The translations under genes were made by a program, and so were the position numbers. 64,000 nt of DNA from Incurvaria masculella. Its lineage: Eukaryota > Arthropoda > Insecta > Lepidoptera > Incurvariidae. Positions 1 to 12,267 of this stretch are shown here, piece after piece (position 1 is the stretch's first letter; every line of letters begins with the position of its first letter). The notes under the pieces were generated by a model that saw only the letters and a list, made by a program, of their open reading frames with translations, made no database searches and was not told where the DNA came from. The stretch spans positions 5,652,001-5,716,000 of the forward strand of contig OX335665.1 of NCBI GenBank assembly GCA_946894095.1, given 5' to 3'.

Positions 1-60
1 CGGAAAGCGGAGGCTTAGTAATAGGATTCCGTTTTCACCCTTTGAGTACGGAGCCCTGAT
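1..60 (+). repeat. 300-bp dispersed repeat, 3' end only
   Basis: Cut by the window edge. The family runs from aaaccggccaagtgcgagtc to gtacggaaccctaaaaa, with an inner GGAC microsatellite (gacagacggacggacggaca). It is common in lepidopteran genomes. I do not assign it to a class. Confidence 0.75.
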
Positions 61-365
61 AAAAAACCGGCCAAGTGCGAGTCGGACTCGCACACGAAGG
101 GTTCCGTAACATCAACACCAAAAATCACAATTGGGGGTCCCATACAAAAAATCACAATTTTTTGTATGGGACCCCCCTTTAATTTTAATTTTTTTAATTT
201 TACCTATTTGTTGTTATTGCAGCGAAATTAATACACACTCTGTAAAAATTTCAGCTGCCTACCTATTACGGTTCATGAGATACAGTCCTGTGACAGACGG
301 ACGGACAGCGGAAACTTAGTAATAGGGTTCCCTTTTCACCCTTTCGGTACGGAACCCTAAAAATC
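61..365 (+). repeat. 300-bp dispersed repeat, full copy
   Basis: Both ends are present. It follows the partial copy head to tail, and the copy at 418-707 faces it. Confidence 0.88.
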
Positions 366-417
366 AATTGCCGTGCGTTGGTCTCGATAAAACTCGAGAA
401 CCGATTTAAATATTTTG

Positions 418-707
418 TAGGGTTCCGTACCCAAATGTTGCCAACGGAACACTGTTTCTAAGCCTCCGCTGTCCGTCCGTCTGTCTGTCACAGGGCTTTA
501 TCTCATGAACCATAATAGGTAGGCAGCTGACATTTTCACAGAGCGTGCATTTATTTTGCCGCTATAACAACAAATAGGTAAAATTTTAAAATAATAAAAA
601 TAAAACAGGGGCCCCCATACAAAAAAACGTGATTGTTTTGTGTTAAATCTTGTACGATGGTACGGAACCCTTCGTGTGCGAGTCTGACTCGCTTTTGGCC
701 GGTTTTA
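418..707 (-). repeat. 300-bp dispersed repeat, inverted copy
   Basis: Starts tagggttccgtaccc and ends gcttttggccggtttta. Confidence 0.88.
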
Positions 708-1070
708 TTTTGTTTTATTCTCTTCAGTAGGTACTGGGGTGGTGTAGATTTACAATGGACCCGGTGGGTAAGCGCTGTTGTCCAGATATTGACCCGAGCG
801 AAGCCGGAAACCTAAGATAGTCATAGATGTCAATAAGTAAAACAATTAAAACATATAATTTGGTTGATTGATGATTTTTTTTTCATAACTTTGATATATT
901 CAGTCTAACGACACCTCGCGCGTTTAGGCTGCAGAAATATACATACACACATACACTCGAAAAACATAATCCTCATTCTTGCGCAGTCGGGTATGCCACT
1001 AGGAGATATGCTACTTACGCGCCGACTAGGAAACCCGCTGTCTCCAATTTCCAATAACTACCAACCCAAC

Positions 1071-1588
1071 TTAATGTGGCCCAACCCGGCGGGCCTAACT
1101 CATTCGCGGGCACGGTACAAAACCGTGCTGTTGCGCTCTGGGACCTTCTCTGTTTCAAAGAATAAGACAGGCTCCGTGATGAGGAAGATGCAACATGTCC
1201 ACAAAAAATACAATGTGCATAGTGTATGATTTGGTAAGATTAACGAAAATTTTAATTTCAAAACGACTTATAGCTAAAAGTAAACCAAGATATTAAAAAA
1301 TCGAACAAAAACCAAATAGATTATAAATCTTGATTATATAAGCTATGTCTGATGACTAATCTTTTTATGATGTTCTTACTTTATCATTGCGTAATCCACC
1401 TCCAAAGTTATTGTATAAAACACGCAAAAAATGTGAACTTCTGGACCTTATAACTTAGAAACCAAACACAATTTTACAATGCCAATGGTCATCAGACATC
1501 TAGTTCGATCAAATAAAGCTATTTTGAGCAAAATTTTAGATCTCTGACAAGAAATATGGGCGTGATCTTCTTTCCCCTTCCACCTTAA
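1071..1588 (-). mobile_element. TTAA MITE, copy 1
   Basis: About 550-bp family with ends TTAAGGTGGCCCA...TGGGCCACCTTAA. TTAA duplication and end symmetry suggest piggyBac-type mobilisation. This copy lacks about 30 bp near its right end and shares its TTAA (1585-1588) with copy 2. Confidence 0.88.
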
Positions 1589-2153
1589 GGTGGCCCATCC
1601 CGGTCATCTCCCCATACAAAAGGGGAAAGAAGATCACGCCCATATTTCTTGTCAGAGATCCAAAATTTTCAATATAGTCAGTATAGTGAGTCAAAATAGC
1701 TTTATTTGATCGAACTAGATGTCTCATGACCATTGGCATTGTAAAATTGTGCTTGGTTTCTAAGTTATAAGGTCCGAAAGTTCGAATTTTTCGCGCGTTG
1801 TATGCAATAACTTTGGAGGTGAATTACGCAATGATAAAGTAAGAACATCGTAAAAAGATTAGTCATCAGACATAGCTTATTTAATCAAGATTTATGATCT
1901 ATTTGGTTTTTGTTCGATTTTTTACTACAGCGGTCGTGGTTTACTTTTAGCTATAAGTCGTTTTGAAATAAAAAAATTCGTAAATCTTACCAAATCATAC
2001 ACTATGCACATTGTCTTTTTTGTGGACATGTTGCATCTTCCTCATCACGGAGCCTGTCTTATTCTTTGAAACAGAGAAGGTCCCAGAGCGCAACAGCACG
2101 GTTTTGTACCGTGCCCGCGAATGAGTTAGGCCCGCCGGGTTGGGCTACCTTAA
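1585..2153 (+). mobile_element. TTAA MITE, copy 2
   Basis: Full-length, inverted relative to copy 1 and abutting it through a shared TTAA, forming a large inverted repeat of about 1.08 kb. Confidence 0.9.
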
Positions 2154-2380
2154 ACGTGCAACATAGTCGCAGGCGTATAGGAGGGTGTGTGTGTGGATAG
2201 AAACTGACTTGATGAACGCACTTTTAGAGTACTTTCGCGCGCGGTGGTGATGTTTCGACTGTGTGGCATACGACGTGGATTCCCATACAATTATATGACC
2301 ATTTTTGCCATACGGCAGCGACGCGTTATCAAAGGCATGCCCCTTGTTCTTTTCTCTTTGGTAGGCAGCGGGAATAAAAA

Positions 2381-2831
2381 TACAGGGTGTCGTACTAATG
2401 TGTTTAATAATAATTGTTTTTCTAATAATGTTTTTCAGAGACAAAAAAATATTTTTTTCTCTAAAGTGTCTAATTACCGAGATATACATTTTTGAAAATT
2501 ATTTTTTTGTCTAATGTAATTTGACACGACGTTGTTACCATCTATAAGGATGGTCTTGGCATAGAACCTACATCCCACGTGGCGTGTCAGGCTAATGTCA
2601 TGACAATAGGTGTGATATTAGCCATCCATGTCCAAGAACATACAACGTTCCCACGTTTGTACGGAACATTCGATTATTTTTACACTAAATTATTGAATTA
2701 CTTTGTATGGAAAGTCTAACTTTTTATTTATAACTAGTATATTCAGCAAAAAGTGTTTAAACTGTATTGTTTGTTTCAATTCCAATAATCATTTCCCAAA
2801 TTTAATGTACTAGCCATAACGACACCCTATA
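2381..2831 (+). mobile_element. MITE with AGGGTGTCGT ends
   Basis: Ends TA-cagggtgtcgt and acgacaccct-ata suggest TA duplication, as in Tc1/mariner elements. A second, partial copy is at 20685-20990. Confidence 0.7.
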
Positions 2832-2869
2832 TATCAGTGCTGTCCATCCAGAGGTCCATCCAGTCCAAT

Positions 2870-3060
2870 GTACCCGAGTCTTATTAATTTATATACGTTT
2901 ATTGCACTCAAAATTCGGGCAAAAGGCACAACTTAATGCCAGAGGCATTCTCTACCAGTCTACCTTTGGGTATCGTGAGCAAACCAAAGGGAAAGCACCA
3001 TGCAATACGGATCCTATTATCGGCACCATACCGAAGCTGTTAGGCCTCATTTAAAAATCA
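2870..3060 (-). repeat. LINE 3'-end remnant
   Basis: gtttattgcactcaaaattc ... aacttaatgccagaggcatt resembles 3' UTR sequence seen in lepidopteran LINEs. A related piece is at 20165-20235. Assignment is weak. Confidence 0.35.
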
Positions 3061-3512
3061 ATAAAATATGCACTTGCCAGCCATTACGAATAGCGTGCAT
3101 ATTTTGTCATAATTAAGGCGTCCATGGCGCTTGTGACGATTTTTTTCCCGCCGTTTTTGCGGGCCCCTAATGAGTTGCAACACCGGGGGTTCCGGTATTT
3201 GAGATATTTGACAGTTCTCGACTGATGGCGGCGCAACAGAAGTTTACGATTTGAATGGTTTCCGCGTTGAGCGGCTCCGACGAAAAACGATACAGAACAG
3301 GGTCCCGTGATAAATCACACCAGCGAGGGGCGTGGCTGGTTTTGAGGAGTTACATTCCCATATGCGGGTTTTATTGTGATGTCCGATTAGACACGACACT
3401 CCAATGATGGTATACACCTTTAAACAAAATCGTGGGCCTTCCCACTCAACTCTTAATACAAACGTGGAAATAAGATCCAAAATTATACTCAGAACAGGTT
3501 AATTTAATCGAA
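3061..3512. other. Unassigned stretch
   Basis: No gene or known repeat seen. It includes a small open frame on the minus strand (3244-3480) without any recognisable motif. Confidence 0.4.
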
Positions 3513-3662
3513 CTTTTTTTGTTTCATGCGACCTGACATAACTACCGTTATGAAATTAGCCCAATTACACCACATTCCCGAAGAAATTAGGTGCCATGCC
3601 AGGAACTTCCCTTTATGAGCACGGCTACATTGAACTGGAGGGAAAACACGGACAATTTAGAA
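3513..3662 (-). repeat. tRNA-derived SINE, 3' part
   Basis: Ends at 3662, just before TTAA MITE copy 3. Confidence 0.78.
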
Positions 3663-3676
3663 TAGGCGGACTAACT

Positions 3677-4225
3677 TTAAGGTGGCCCATCCCGCCATCT
3701 CCCCATACAAAAGGGGAAAGAAGATCACGGCCATATTTCTTGTCAGAGATCCAAAAGTTTGCTCAAAATAGCTTTATTTGATTGAACTAGATGTCTGATG
3801 ACCATTGGCATTGTAAAATTGTGTTTGGTTTCTAAGTTATAAGGTCCGAAAGTTCGCATTTTTCGCGCGTTTTATACAATAACTTTGGAGGTGGATTACG
3901 CAATGATAAAGTAAGAACATCTTAAAAAGATTAGTCATCAGACATAGCTTATTGAATCAAGATTGATAAATTATTTGGTTTTTGTTCGATTTTTTACTAC
4001 AGCGGTCGTGGTTTACTTTTAGCTATAAGTCGTTTTGAAATAAAAAAATTCGTAAATCTTACCAAATCATACACTATGCACATTGTCTTTTTTGTGGACA
4101 TGTTGCATCTTCCTCATCACGGAGCCTGTCTTATTATTTGAAACAGAGAAGGTCCCAGAGCGCAACAGCACGGTTTTCTACCGTGCCCGCGAATGAGTTA
4201 GTCCCGCCGGGTTGGGCCACCTTAA
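3677..4225 (+). mobile_element. TTAA MITE, copy 3
   Basis: Full-length between TTAA at 3677-3680 and 4222-4225. Confidence 0.9.
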
Positions 4226-4424
4226 TACGGGATTAAAGCCGGACTAAATAGCACTTTTGTATGGTTTGACCGGTGCTAGATCGCGTACTAAATTTTGAAA
4301 GCTCACTTTGCCCATTCGCACCCTTGAGTACAGGCCGGTAGAAAAGCACACCCATAGAGCACATGAAAATTGTATAATGAACCCTACGCAAGGGTGCGAA
4401 CGAGTAAAACTATTATTTCATACC

Positions 4425-4850
4425 TCCAATTTTTTTTATGCGACCTGACATGGATCGCTAATACCACACAACTACCGTTATGATATTAGCCCAATACACC
4501 ACATTCCCGGAGGAATTAGGTGCCATGCCAGGACCTTCCCTTTATGAATACGGCTTTATTGAACTGGATGGATAACACGGACAATTTTCCATTGCCGCTT
4601 CGACCATCTTTTCATCCAATGCGATGGTACTAACCCGGGCGGGCTTAAACCCTACCACCTAGTAGGGGAAGGGGACCTACAGTTTTACATGGATTCCGAA
4701 CCATGGAGCAGCTCGCATTCGTGACGAAAAGCACTTATCGAACTCAGAAAGAGAAAAAAAGTGGTGCATGTCGGGGCGAGGAATTGAACCCAGACCTCTG
4801 GTACGCTAGGCCAGTCCCGGCGCCACTAGGCTACGCGCCGCTCGTAAATA
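4425..4850 (-). repeat. tRNA-derived SINE, full copy
   Basis: On the minus strand the A box TAGCCTAGTGG and B box GGTTCAATTCC are both perfect. Confidence 0.85.
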
Positions 4851-4996
4851 AATAAAAACTAATGATGTGAACAAATACAAGAAATACTTTTAATTTCCTC
4901 CTTATAGATAAACTTGACATAATTGTTTTAAATAATAGAAAATAATTTCGCTGACTCAATCTAAATATAATTGTTTTATTGAGTGATCATTTTTAT

Positions 4997-5129
4997 TAGG
5001 GTTCCGTACCCAAAGGGTGCCAACGGTACCATTTTACTAAGCCTCCGCTGTCCGTCCGTTCGTCTGTCACGGGGCTGTGTCACATGAACTGTGTATTTAT
5101 TTTGCGGCTATAACAACAAATTGGTAAAA
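4997..5129 (-). repeat. 300-bp dispersed repeat, truncated
   Basis: Only the 3' half is present, abutting the next copy in opposite orientation. Confidence 0.85.
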
Positions 5130-5130
5130 T

Positions 5131-5436
5131 AAAACCGGCCAAGTGCGAGTCGGACTCGCACACGAAGGGTTCCGTACCATCGCACAAGACAAAAAAATAC
5201 ACGTTTTTTTGTATGGGGCCCCCCTTTAATTATTATTATTTTATAATGTTACCTATTTGTTGTTATAGCGGCAAAATAAATACATAATCTGTGAACATTT
5301 CAGCTTCCTACCTGTTACGGTTCATGAGATACAGCCCTGTGACAGACGGACAGACGGACGGACGGACAGATGGACGGACAGCGAAGGCTTAGTAATAGGG
5401 TTCCGTTTTCACCTTTTGGGTACGGAACCCTAAAAA
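5131..5436 (+). repeat. 300-bp dispersed repeat, full copy
   Basis: Both ends present, with an expanded GGAC tract. Confidence 0.88.
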
Positions 5437-6622
5437 GTAATAAAAAATATAAAAAAGGGGGCCAGGTTAAATAAAAAATGGGTTTGTTCTTGTTTTAATA
5501 TAGAGTATTTTCTATTCCCGAAGTTTCTGCTCCTATGCCGAAACACTCTGCAGAAGAGTTTGTTTGTTTTTCTGTTTGAAAGTGCTAATATCTGGAACTA
5601 CTAGTTGGATTTGATAGCCCAATTCTTGAGGAAGGTTATAAGCTATTTTATATCGCGATACGGCCTTTGGAAGCCAAGCAAAAATAAAAATAAGTCGATA
5701 AACGAAGTAATAACGCGGGTGGGCGATGCGACGCGGCGGGTCGGGGGCCGGGGGCGCATGTTACCCGACACCGCTCGGGGATTCTCCAAAACGAAATTGA
5801 CCCGTGCGGAAATATTACCAGTCGATCTACAATCGGTAATAAAACACATCCATAGGAAGGTATTTGGCTCCGAAACGATATAGCAGCTACGTTTCCAGCG
5901 CCCAATTACATCGGACTAACTGAATAATTATCACAATTAATTAATGTAACGATTAATCACGAGCCGTCGTAAATAACAAGCATTTGATCTAACAATGTCC
6001 AAAATAAATGCGCCCGCGCATCCGCCAGCATCCGACAAGCCCCGCCCCTTCGCTCCGATTGGTCGAGGCCTCATTACAGATCGTATTGGAGTCTTCACAA
6101 GTTATTTCAAACATTAGTATACTGGTAAGCGAATATCCACTCTAACCCTTTGCTTTAGAGCTCACAATGAGTTGATTGGTTTGGCTATTTAAAACGTAAA
6201 ATTGTCAACTAAAGTAACGCCCATTAGCGCAGACGTTTCATCTTCATTCCGAGGGCACCCCGACCAGAAAGACGCAAGAGTTATCCGCAAAGAAATCATT
6301 TCGATCTTTGCCGCTAAGCAATAGAGATTAAATTGATTTAAAACAAATTTTAGAAATAACCAATAAAATTATCGGTAGCAGTTAGCACAAGGAATCCGGA
6401 GCCGCCACACCGTTTCAATTTGAGCGTTCGAAATTCAAATTAGTTTAAAATATTAGTCGCTCCGGGAAGCGGGACACCAAAATGGATGTCGTGAAATTAT
6501 AACGAGATAAAAAGCAGATTCTAACGTTCAAAATAACGCTTTTGTGTCATTATGAAGTGTCATGTTCCTGTTGAAAGTGATTTAACTGTCGGCTAATTTT
6601 TAAAATTGACTTTGTCCCAACG
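5437..6622. promoter_or_regulatory. Low-repeat region upstream of the homeobox gene
   Basis: About 1.2 kb without recognisable dispersed repeats, unlike both flanks. It holds a GC box (CCCCGCCCC near 6042-6050), an inverted CCAAT box (gattggt near 6057) and GC-rich patches near 5715-5770 and 6010-6070. It is likely proximal regulatory DNA. Short open frames at 5605-5905 on both strands overlap each other and look like chance products of the GC-rich patch. Confidence 0.4.
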
Positions 6623-6658
6623 TTCAGTTCGTCGGAATACGCGCAACGGAAAAGACCC
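6623..6658 (+). promoter_or_regulatory. Predicted Inr + DPE core promoter of the homeobox gene
   Basis: TTCAGTT at 6623-6629 matches the arthropod initiator TCAGTY with A+1 at 6626. AGACC lies at 6653-6657, exactly +28 to +32, and fits the DPE consensus RGWYV. No TATA box lies at -30. The predicted 5' UTR is 74 nt. Spacing as strict as this is a hallmark of DPE promoters, which are common in developmental homeobox genes of insects. Sequence evidence only. Confidence 0.55.
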
Positions 6659-6699
6659 ATTTGGTGCTAGCTATAATATAGTTCGCATTTGTTTCAAAA

Positions 6700-7072
6700 A
6701 TGGAACAGTCTATGAATGTTGACGAACCCGATAAAGCGAGAACTGTCGAACCTAAAATATCTTTTTCCATCGAGAATTTACTCGCAAATAAGTTTCAGAA
6801 AGTCGACGAACCCAATCAGAGTTTGCTTGGCAGTTTCCAAGTCAACTCAGGTGGTGTGAACGGAGAAATAAATGAAAGAGAAGAGATTAAATCTAACTTC
6901 GACATTAATATAACCAGTGTTAACGATGACATCGGTTCAGAGTCTGATGGTGAGGCTGGCAGGCAGAGTCCCAGAAGTTCTGTTCACCTGGACGTGGACA
7001 GCAACAGTTCCATCGTCGGAGACGATGTCTTTCATGGCGGAGATGCTACAAGAACTGAATGTCAACAATCAG
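6700..7072 (+). CDS. lms: Homeobox gene exon 1 (N-terminus with EH1 motif)
   Basis: Codes for residues 1-124 plus the first base of codon 125. The start ATG at 6700 is the first one downstream of a good Inr/DPE promoter and gives an acidic, Ser/Asn/Asp-rich N-terminus. Residues 20-32 read ISFSIENLLANKF, a clear engrailed-homology-1 (EH1) motif. In this family EH1 recruits the Groucho co-repressor, so the product is probably a nuclear repressor. The exon ends at the canonical donor AG|GTAAGG (7072/7073). Reading through the donor gives only a few junk residues before a stop, which supports splicing. No membrane or signal segment is seen. The region is free of the dispersed repeats that surround it, as expected for a conserved exon. 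Confidence 0.83.
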
Positions 7073-7889
7073 GTAAGGTTTTTTTTTACTAAAATGAATG
7101 CCTCGTAAATGATACAAAGAGGGGTAAAATATTTAAATAACTATCAATCATGGCATCTTTATTGTTTTAGTTGCAGCTACAAAAGAACATAAAATAATTT
7201 GTGATATATTTTCTAATAGCTGCGGTACCCGGCTCCGCTCGAGACAAAGTCGAAAATATTTTTTTTCCGCGGTAATCTAGCCTATGTAATCCCATAAAAT
7301 ATTTGCAAACACCGACATGCACATTTTCGCATTTATAATATTACTAGGGCATTCAAAAGCACAACTTACACAGATAATACAGACAGACACAGAGAAATCG
7401 CAGAAATCAGCACCGGATTTAAGTGAGGGGAACCGGGCCGCCAAAAAAAAGGCATAAATTGTACTTATTAAAAAAAGTTTGGTAAACTCAAATATGCATG
7501 CTTAGAGCAATAACTTTGTAAAAACAATTGTTAAATGAGTAGGTATTCAAAAACAAAAAATCGATTTCAGAGCATTTTTAACTAACAAGGTATTTTATCT
7601 CATTTAATTATCGGGGATTACGATTTAATTCGATAAAATCGGGAAGTTGACTTTTAGATGATAACAGAGCCTTAGATTCGCTCTCAAGGCCATATTTTTG
7701 GACACAGCAGAAGAATAGGTACCATAGTAAGTATTAGGTCCTTCCATATTAAATTGGCGTTTTGTCGAAATGGTCACTTTGGTCCCAAATATCTGGCGTT
7801 TGTTTTCAAGGCATTTGTATTTTCTGTGACATCGTTTTGTTAACATTATGAAAAACTTAAAATATCGCGTTATTTACGAATGCTAGGTT

Positions 7890-8274
7890 TACGGTGGCGC
7901 CAGTGCTGCAGGAACAACTAGAACGATTAATTGTACGTGTGAGGAAGCTACTTTAAAAGAAAACACGATTAATTTTTGGTTCCAACGTTTCTTTTTTTCT
8001 GGAAATGTTGACCTGCACACTAAACCGCGTGGACGGCCAGAGACCCTAGTTGACAATGAAGAAATAAAAGTGATCGTGGAAGCAGATCCATCGCAAACCA
8101 CGTCAGAATTAACGGCGGGCTTTGGTGTGAGCGAATAAAACCTTTCTTTAATTCAGTTGAAAGTATTGGAAAAGTGGAAAAGCTCGAAAAATGGGTACCG
8201 CGTAAATTAAGTGAAGCACACCAACAAACACGCGTCGAGTGCTCCATTGCATTATTTAACCGTAGATTAATCAT
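7890..8274 (+). pseudogene. mariner transposase fragment
   Basis: In frame from 7938 the + strand encodes TLKENTINFWFQRF and TKPRGRPETLVDNEEIK, then VIVEADPSQTTSEL, ending GFGVSE with a stop near 8138. After a frame change it continues IGKVEKLEKWVPRKL and EAHQQTRVECSIALFNR. This is the DNA-binding region of a mariner-family transposase, up to the segment before the first catalytic Asp. The catalytic domain and TIRs are absent. Confidence 0.85.
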
Positions 8275-10097
8275 AAATTACTAATTATTTATTCAACCGT
8301 CGCAATAACGAAGAGATTTTGTATTGTATCGTATCATATCGTACTTGTGGGTTGTTGTTTCCTCGTAGTTCTTAGTTCTTTGCTTTAGACCGTTCTTCCA
8401 ATGTAAGTTTGGCAGTAGCATTTAGGTATGATATCATATCGCCTCCTCGATAGCGCTTAGTCGACAGGGTTCAAACTCGATAGGGCTAGATGCAAAAAAA
8501 TAACCAAGTGACCGGGGTGACGCTATTACCTAATATCCGAAACGAACCGGACAAGATCGCCATACTGGTCTAGCACTAATGTCAATACATCCATCGTTAT
8601 CCTCATCGAATAAGGTTCATGAAATAGTTATTAAATTAATTAATTAAGAAAACGCTTTGATACACCGAGATGTTTGGCAATCCACTTTTTTTTTTTAGAT
8701 TATTGGGGTCTTTTGCAAACTTCATAGAAATCCTAGCTTTAAACTCATATAACTTTTTCATTAATTATTGTATGAGAACGAAATAGAATATATTTGGTTT
8801 TAAGATGTATCTTTGCTTTGTAAAAACTATTATTTGATGAAGTTAATATCATTCATTCATAATGATAATAATATTCATTCATCATGACTTCCCAAAGTCT
8901 CGAGAATGAGTATTTAATATGACAGAATCTTAACTCATTTAAAAAAAAACTGACACCGAGACGTTCGTTTGGTTTACGCCGTTTACGACCTTCGTTAAAA
9001 AGGGCCTGGCGAACTTTGAAAAAAAGAAACGCAGCACTAAATTACCGTAAATTTTATTAAAATAAATTAAGAAATTAAGATTTCGTAATATTCTCTTACA
9101 TTCTCAGGTCATACGTTATTTTCACGGTATTAACTTCTTCATATGATATTTTTTCGAAAACAAGGATACATTTTAAAATCTAATTCATTTCATTTCGTGC
9201 TCACAAAATCATAAGCAAAAAAGCTACAAGGGCTTAATCAATTATATGGGGTTTTGGTAATTTTAAAAAAGAAAGAAAAAAATCGTATCGCGTTACCGTA
9301 TCGTATCGGTAAGGTGTAATGGGTCCAAACCTTACAAATGACCACACTTTTCTGCACTTAATTTTTTATGTCGATGTGCCGAACAGCCTGTAATTATCAC
9401 GGTGTTAACCCAAGTAGGCGACATTCCCGAAAGGGGGTTATTTTGGGTCACATACTGATGGCGAAAAAGTAGGTTTTTTTTCTGTTTTGACCTTTTGTTT
9501 TAAAATTTTCGATTTCTAATACTAGTATGAAAACATAGTATTTCGTAATAGGAATCGCACTGCATTTATAAAAAGTTCTAAAGTAGAACTTTTTTTATAA
9601 TAAATGTGAAAATTTACATTCGGATCGACGCAATAAAATCGGCAGCGGCGCGCAGTCAGCTGCGAGACAGCAAACGCGTGACCTTGGCAGTGGCGCGTAC
9701 ACATGACGAGCTTACACCATTCCAAAGGGAAATTGTCGCTGAGGTAAAAGTTTGGATTAAATCTGCATTTCTTTTTACTATTTTAGATTTAATTTTTAAA
9801 TACCACAAAATGATCAGTATACGAAATAGTTAAATAATCGGTATTAATCTAGAAATGTCTCGAAAAAAATTAACACCGTGTATAAATGAAATGTTTCTTT
9901 CAATTAGCTTTATTGCTTTCAAAAAATTTCGCCCTCGCTGCGCTCGCGTTTCAATCATGACATGTCATGACTCCCCAAACCCTCCCCCTTACATTTTCTT
10001 TATCTAGGTGCTTGTCTCCGACACCCACCATACTACCGGGACCTTGCTCCAAAACATTAACACTTTTTCCGATATTTGGACAACTTCTTGCATTAGC
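8275..10097. other. Intronic AT-rich stretch, nothing recognised
   Basis: No supported gene. Short open frames at 9522-9833 overlap on both strands and match nothing. Confidence 0.5.
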
Positions 10098-10388
10098 AAA
10101 AAACCGGCCAAGTGCGAGCCGGACTCGCACACGAAGGGTTCCGTACCATCGTACAAGATTTAACACATAAAAATCATGTTTTTTTTGCATATGTTGTTTT
10201 TTTTTATTACATTTTTATTTTGCCTATTTGTTGTTATAGCGGCAAAATAAATACACACTCTGGAAACATTTAAGCTGCCTACCTATTACGGTTCATGAGA
10301 TACAGCCCTGTGACAGACGGACGGACGGACAGCGGAGGCTTAGTAATAGGGTTCCGTTGGCACCCTTCTGGTACGGAACCCTAAAAAA
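10098..10388 (+). repeat. 300-bp dispersed repeat, full copy
   Basis: In the giant intron, with both ends present. Confidence 0.88.
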
Positions 10389-10697
10389 ACTATTCCGATG
10401 AGGTACATACTACCTTCACGGATTTTAATGACTCTCGCTCACACATTTTTTTCAGCAGCGAAAGTGCATAGATAAAAATGCCACATTTTTTATTTATTTC
10501 ATTTTTTTTTGTTCCATTGTTTTCCATATAGAAAGCCAATTTTATAAGTAAGGACCTAATATATGATTGAAACCTTATTTTTTGTTATTTCATATGATTT
10601 TAAATATTTTCATTAACTTATAAAGGAACGAATTTAATAAATACAAAGAAGCTGCGGAAGGAATATTAATTTGACCAGTATGTACAATCTCGCACCA

Positions 10698-11060
10698 GAG
10701 CCGGTAGTCTAAGTTGTCACCTAAATTGGCGTTACGGCCAACCGATCGACTGGCGTTTTCAAATGTATGGAGAAATTGAAGAGCGCGCGCAGCGGGCGTT
10801 AAGCGAACTAACATTTGCGAGTCCGAGCTTGATTTGACAGCTTACTCAACGTTGCCGTAAAAACGTCGACGTTGCCGTTTACGTCCACTCCGCGTTTTCA
10901 TACAAATCGGAAGTCCGCGTTTGACTTTGACACCTTGAAGAAGTACAACCACAGAATATCTAGTAAAAACTTGTATGAAGTTTGGAGAAAACGCCAGTCA
11001 ATCGGTTTGCCGTAAACGCCAATTTAGGTGAGAACTCAGACTGACCACTCTGAACTAGAA
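10698..11060 (-). mobile_element. GGTCAGTC-type MITE
   Basis: About 360 bp. One end reads cacctaaattggcgtt..., the other the inverse ...aacgccaatttaggtg, followed by agaactcagactgaccactc. Orientation is given relative to the copy at 50525. Confidence 0.82.
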
Positions 11061-11119
11061 ATGTAAGCCAGTCACCAAAATATAAATTGAAAGTAACAAA
11101 TCGGAAATATTTGAACTAA

Positions 11120-11268
11120 ACTGTCAGTTTTCTTCCTATTTCTAAGCTGGATAAGTGCATTTCGTCACGAATGCGAGCTGCTCCATGTTTCGGAATCCAT
11201 GTCAAACTGTAGGTCCGCAACCGCACTGGATCAAAAGAACTAAACGGCAATGCAAAAATTGTCCGTGT
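11120..11268 (+). repeat. tRNA-derived SINE, middle fragment
   Basis: Body only: ggataagtgcatttcgtcac to attgtccgtgttt. Confidence 0.78.
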
Positions 11269-11269
11269 T

Positions 11270-11365
11270 TTCATGAGATACAGCCTTGTGACAGACGCAC
11301 GGACGGACGGGAAGCGGTGGTCTAGTAATAGGGTTCCGTTGGCACCCTGTGGGTACGGAACCCTT
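11270..11365 (+). repeat. 300-bp dispersed repeat, 3' fragment
   Basis: Starts at catgagatacagcc, fused directly to a SINE fragment (11120-11268). Confidence 0.8.
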
Positions 11366-11441
11366 ATCAAAAATTTAATTATCATATAAATATATTTATG
11401 TTTGCATTATAATATTATTATAACGTTACTGTCAGATTAAA

Positions 11442-11600
11442 GAGCCGAGTGCACGAAAGGACAAAAAATCAAAATCAACGTCAAAGTATGATCAAATAGG
11501 TCACTTTGTGTGAACAGTATGGAAGGAACTCTATGCGGATCACTAAAAGTGACGTGTTTGAACATTAATTAACTCGGCCGTCTCTTCGTGCAACCGGGGC
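11442..11600 (+). mobile_element. Small MITE (GAGTGCACGAA ends)
   Basis: gagccgagtgcacgaaagg to cttcgtgcaaccggggc. Imperfect TIRs. Further copies at 12268-12429 and 25476-25609. Confidence 0.7.
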
Positions 11601-12000
11601 TTGGTCTGCCACGTATATGATTATCAGACTTTCTGAAAATATAATTTAATAAAAAAAAATACGTCATCTACATTTTGGTTAAATTGTATCCCTTATTTAT
11701 CCGGTTTACGGGTAACGGTGACACGGTTTCAATGCAAAACCCTCGGCAAAACCACATCAGAGCGCCCATTACGTGTTACAAATCACTTTTCGAAAGTTCG
11801 CTTAGCTCTTCGTTTCCGCAGGTTACACCATTGATTAGAGCCGGCGTTGGAGGGACACACTAAATCGCAAGTCAATGGATTTTTATGTTTGTGTAAAAAT
11901 ATAAAATAATATAAATGTTTTAAAAATATATAAATATATAAATCCTTGGACGGGCGATTTAGTATATACTTCAAATGCCTGCTCTATTCAATGATGTAAA

Positions 12001-12120
12001 TCAGTCTTTCTCAAGATGGGCGATAAAGCCCCCTAGCGGGTGCTAGAGGCCTGTAGAGGGGCGTTAAAAAGCTCAGAGGAAATTGGGGGGCGTTGAAGCG
12101 GTTTAGGGGGGGGGGGGGCT
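12001..12120 (+). repeat. Possible hAT-like end with G13 run
   Basis: cagtctttctcaagatgggc followed by gataaagccccctagcgg resembles the left end of non-autonomous hAT elements. The right end was not found. A run of 13 G lies at 12106-12118. Confidence 0.4.
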
Positions 12121-12267
12121 GATTTTTGCTTTTCTATTATTTTTTATTACTTTAAACTGAAATGAAAACTTACCCTTTGCACTGCATCGTTTATTTCGTT
12201 CTTATTCCTGATCAGTTTGATTGTATAACATATACCCAGTATAATGTATCGTGGAGTTATTGTGGCC

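Noticed and set aside
993..1229. Open frame sharing a peptide with frames at 16904-17146
   Set aside because: Both are translations of the same TTAA MITE end, not a conserved protein.
5605..5905. Small gene upstream of the homeobox gene
   Set aside because: Competing frames on both strands in a GC-rich patch, with no motif. More likely promoter DNA.
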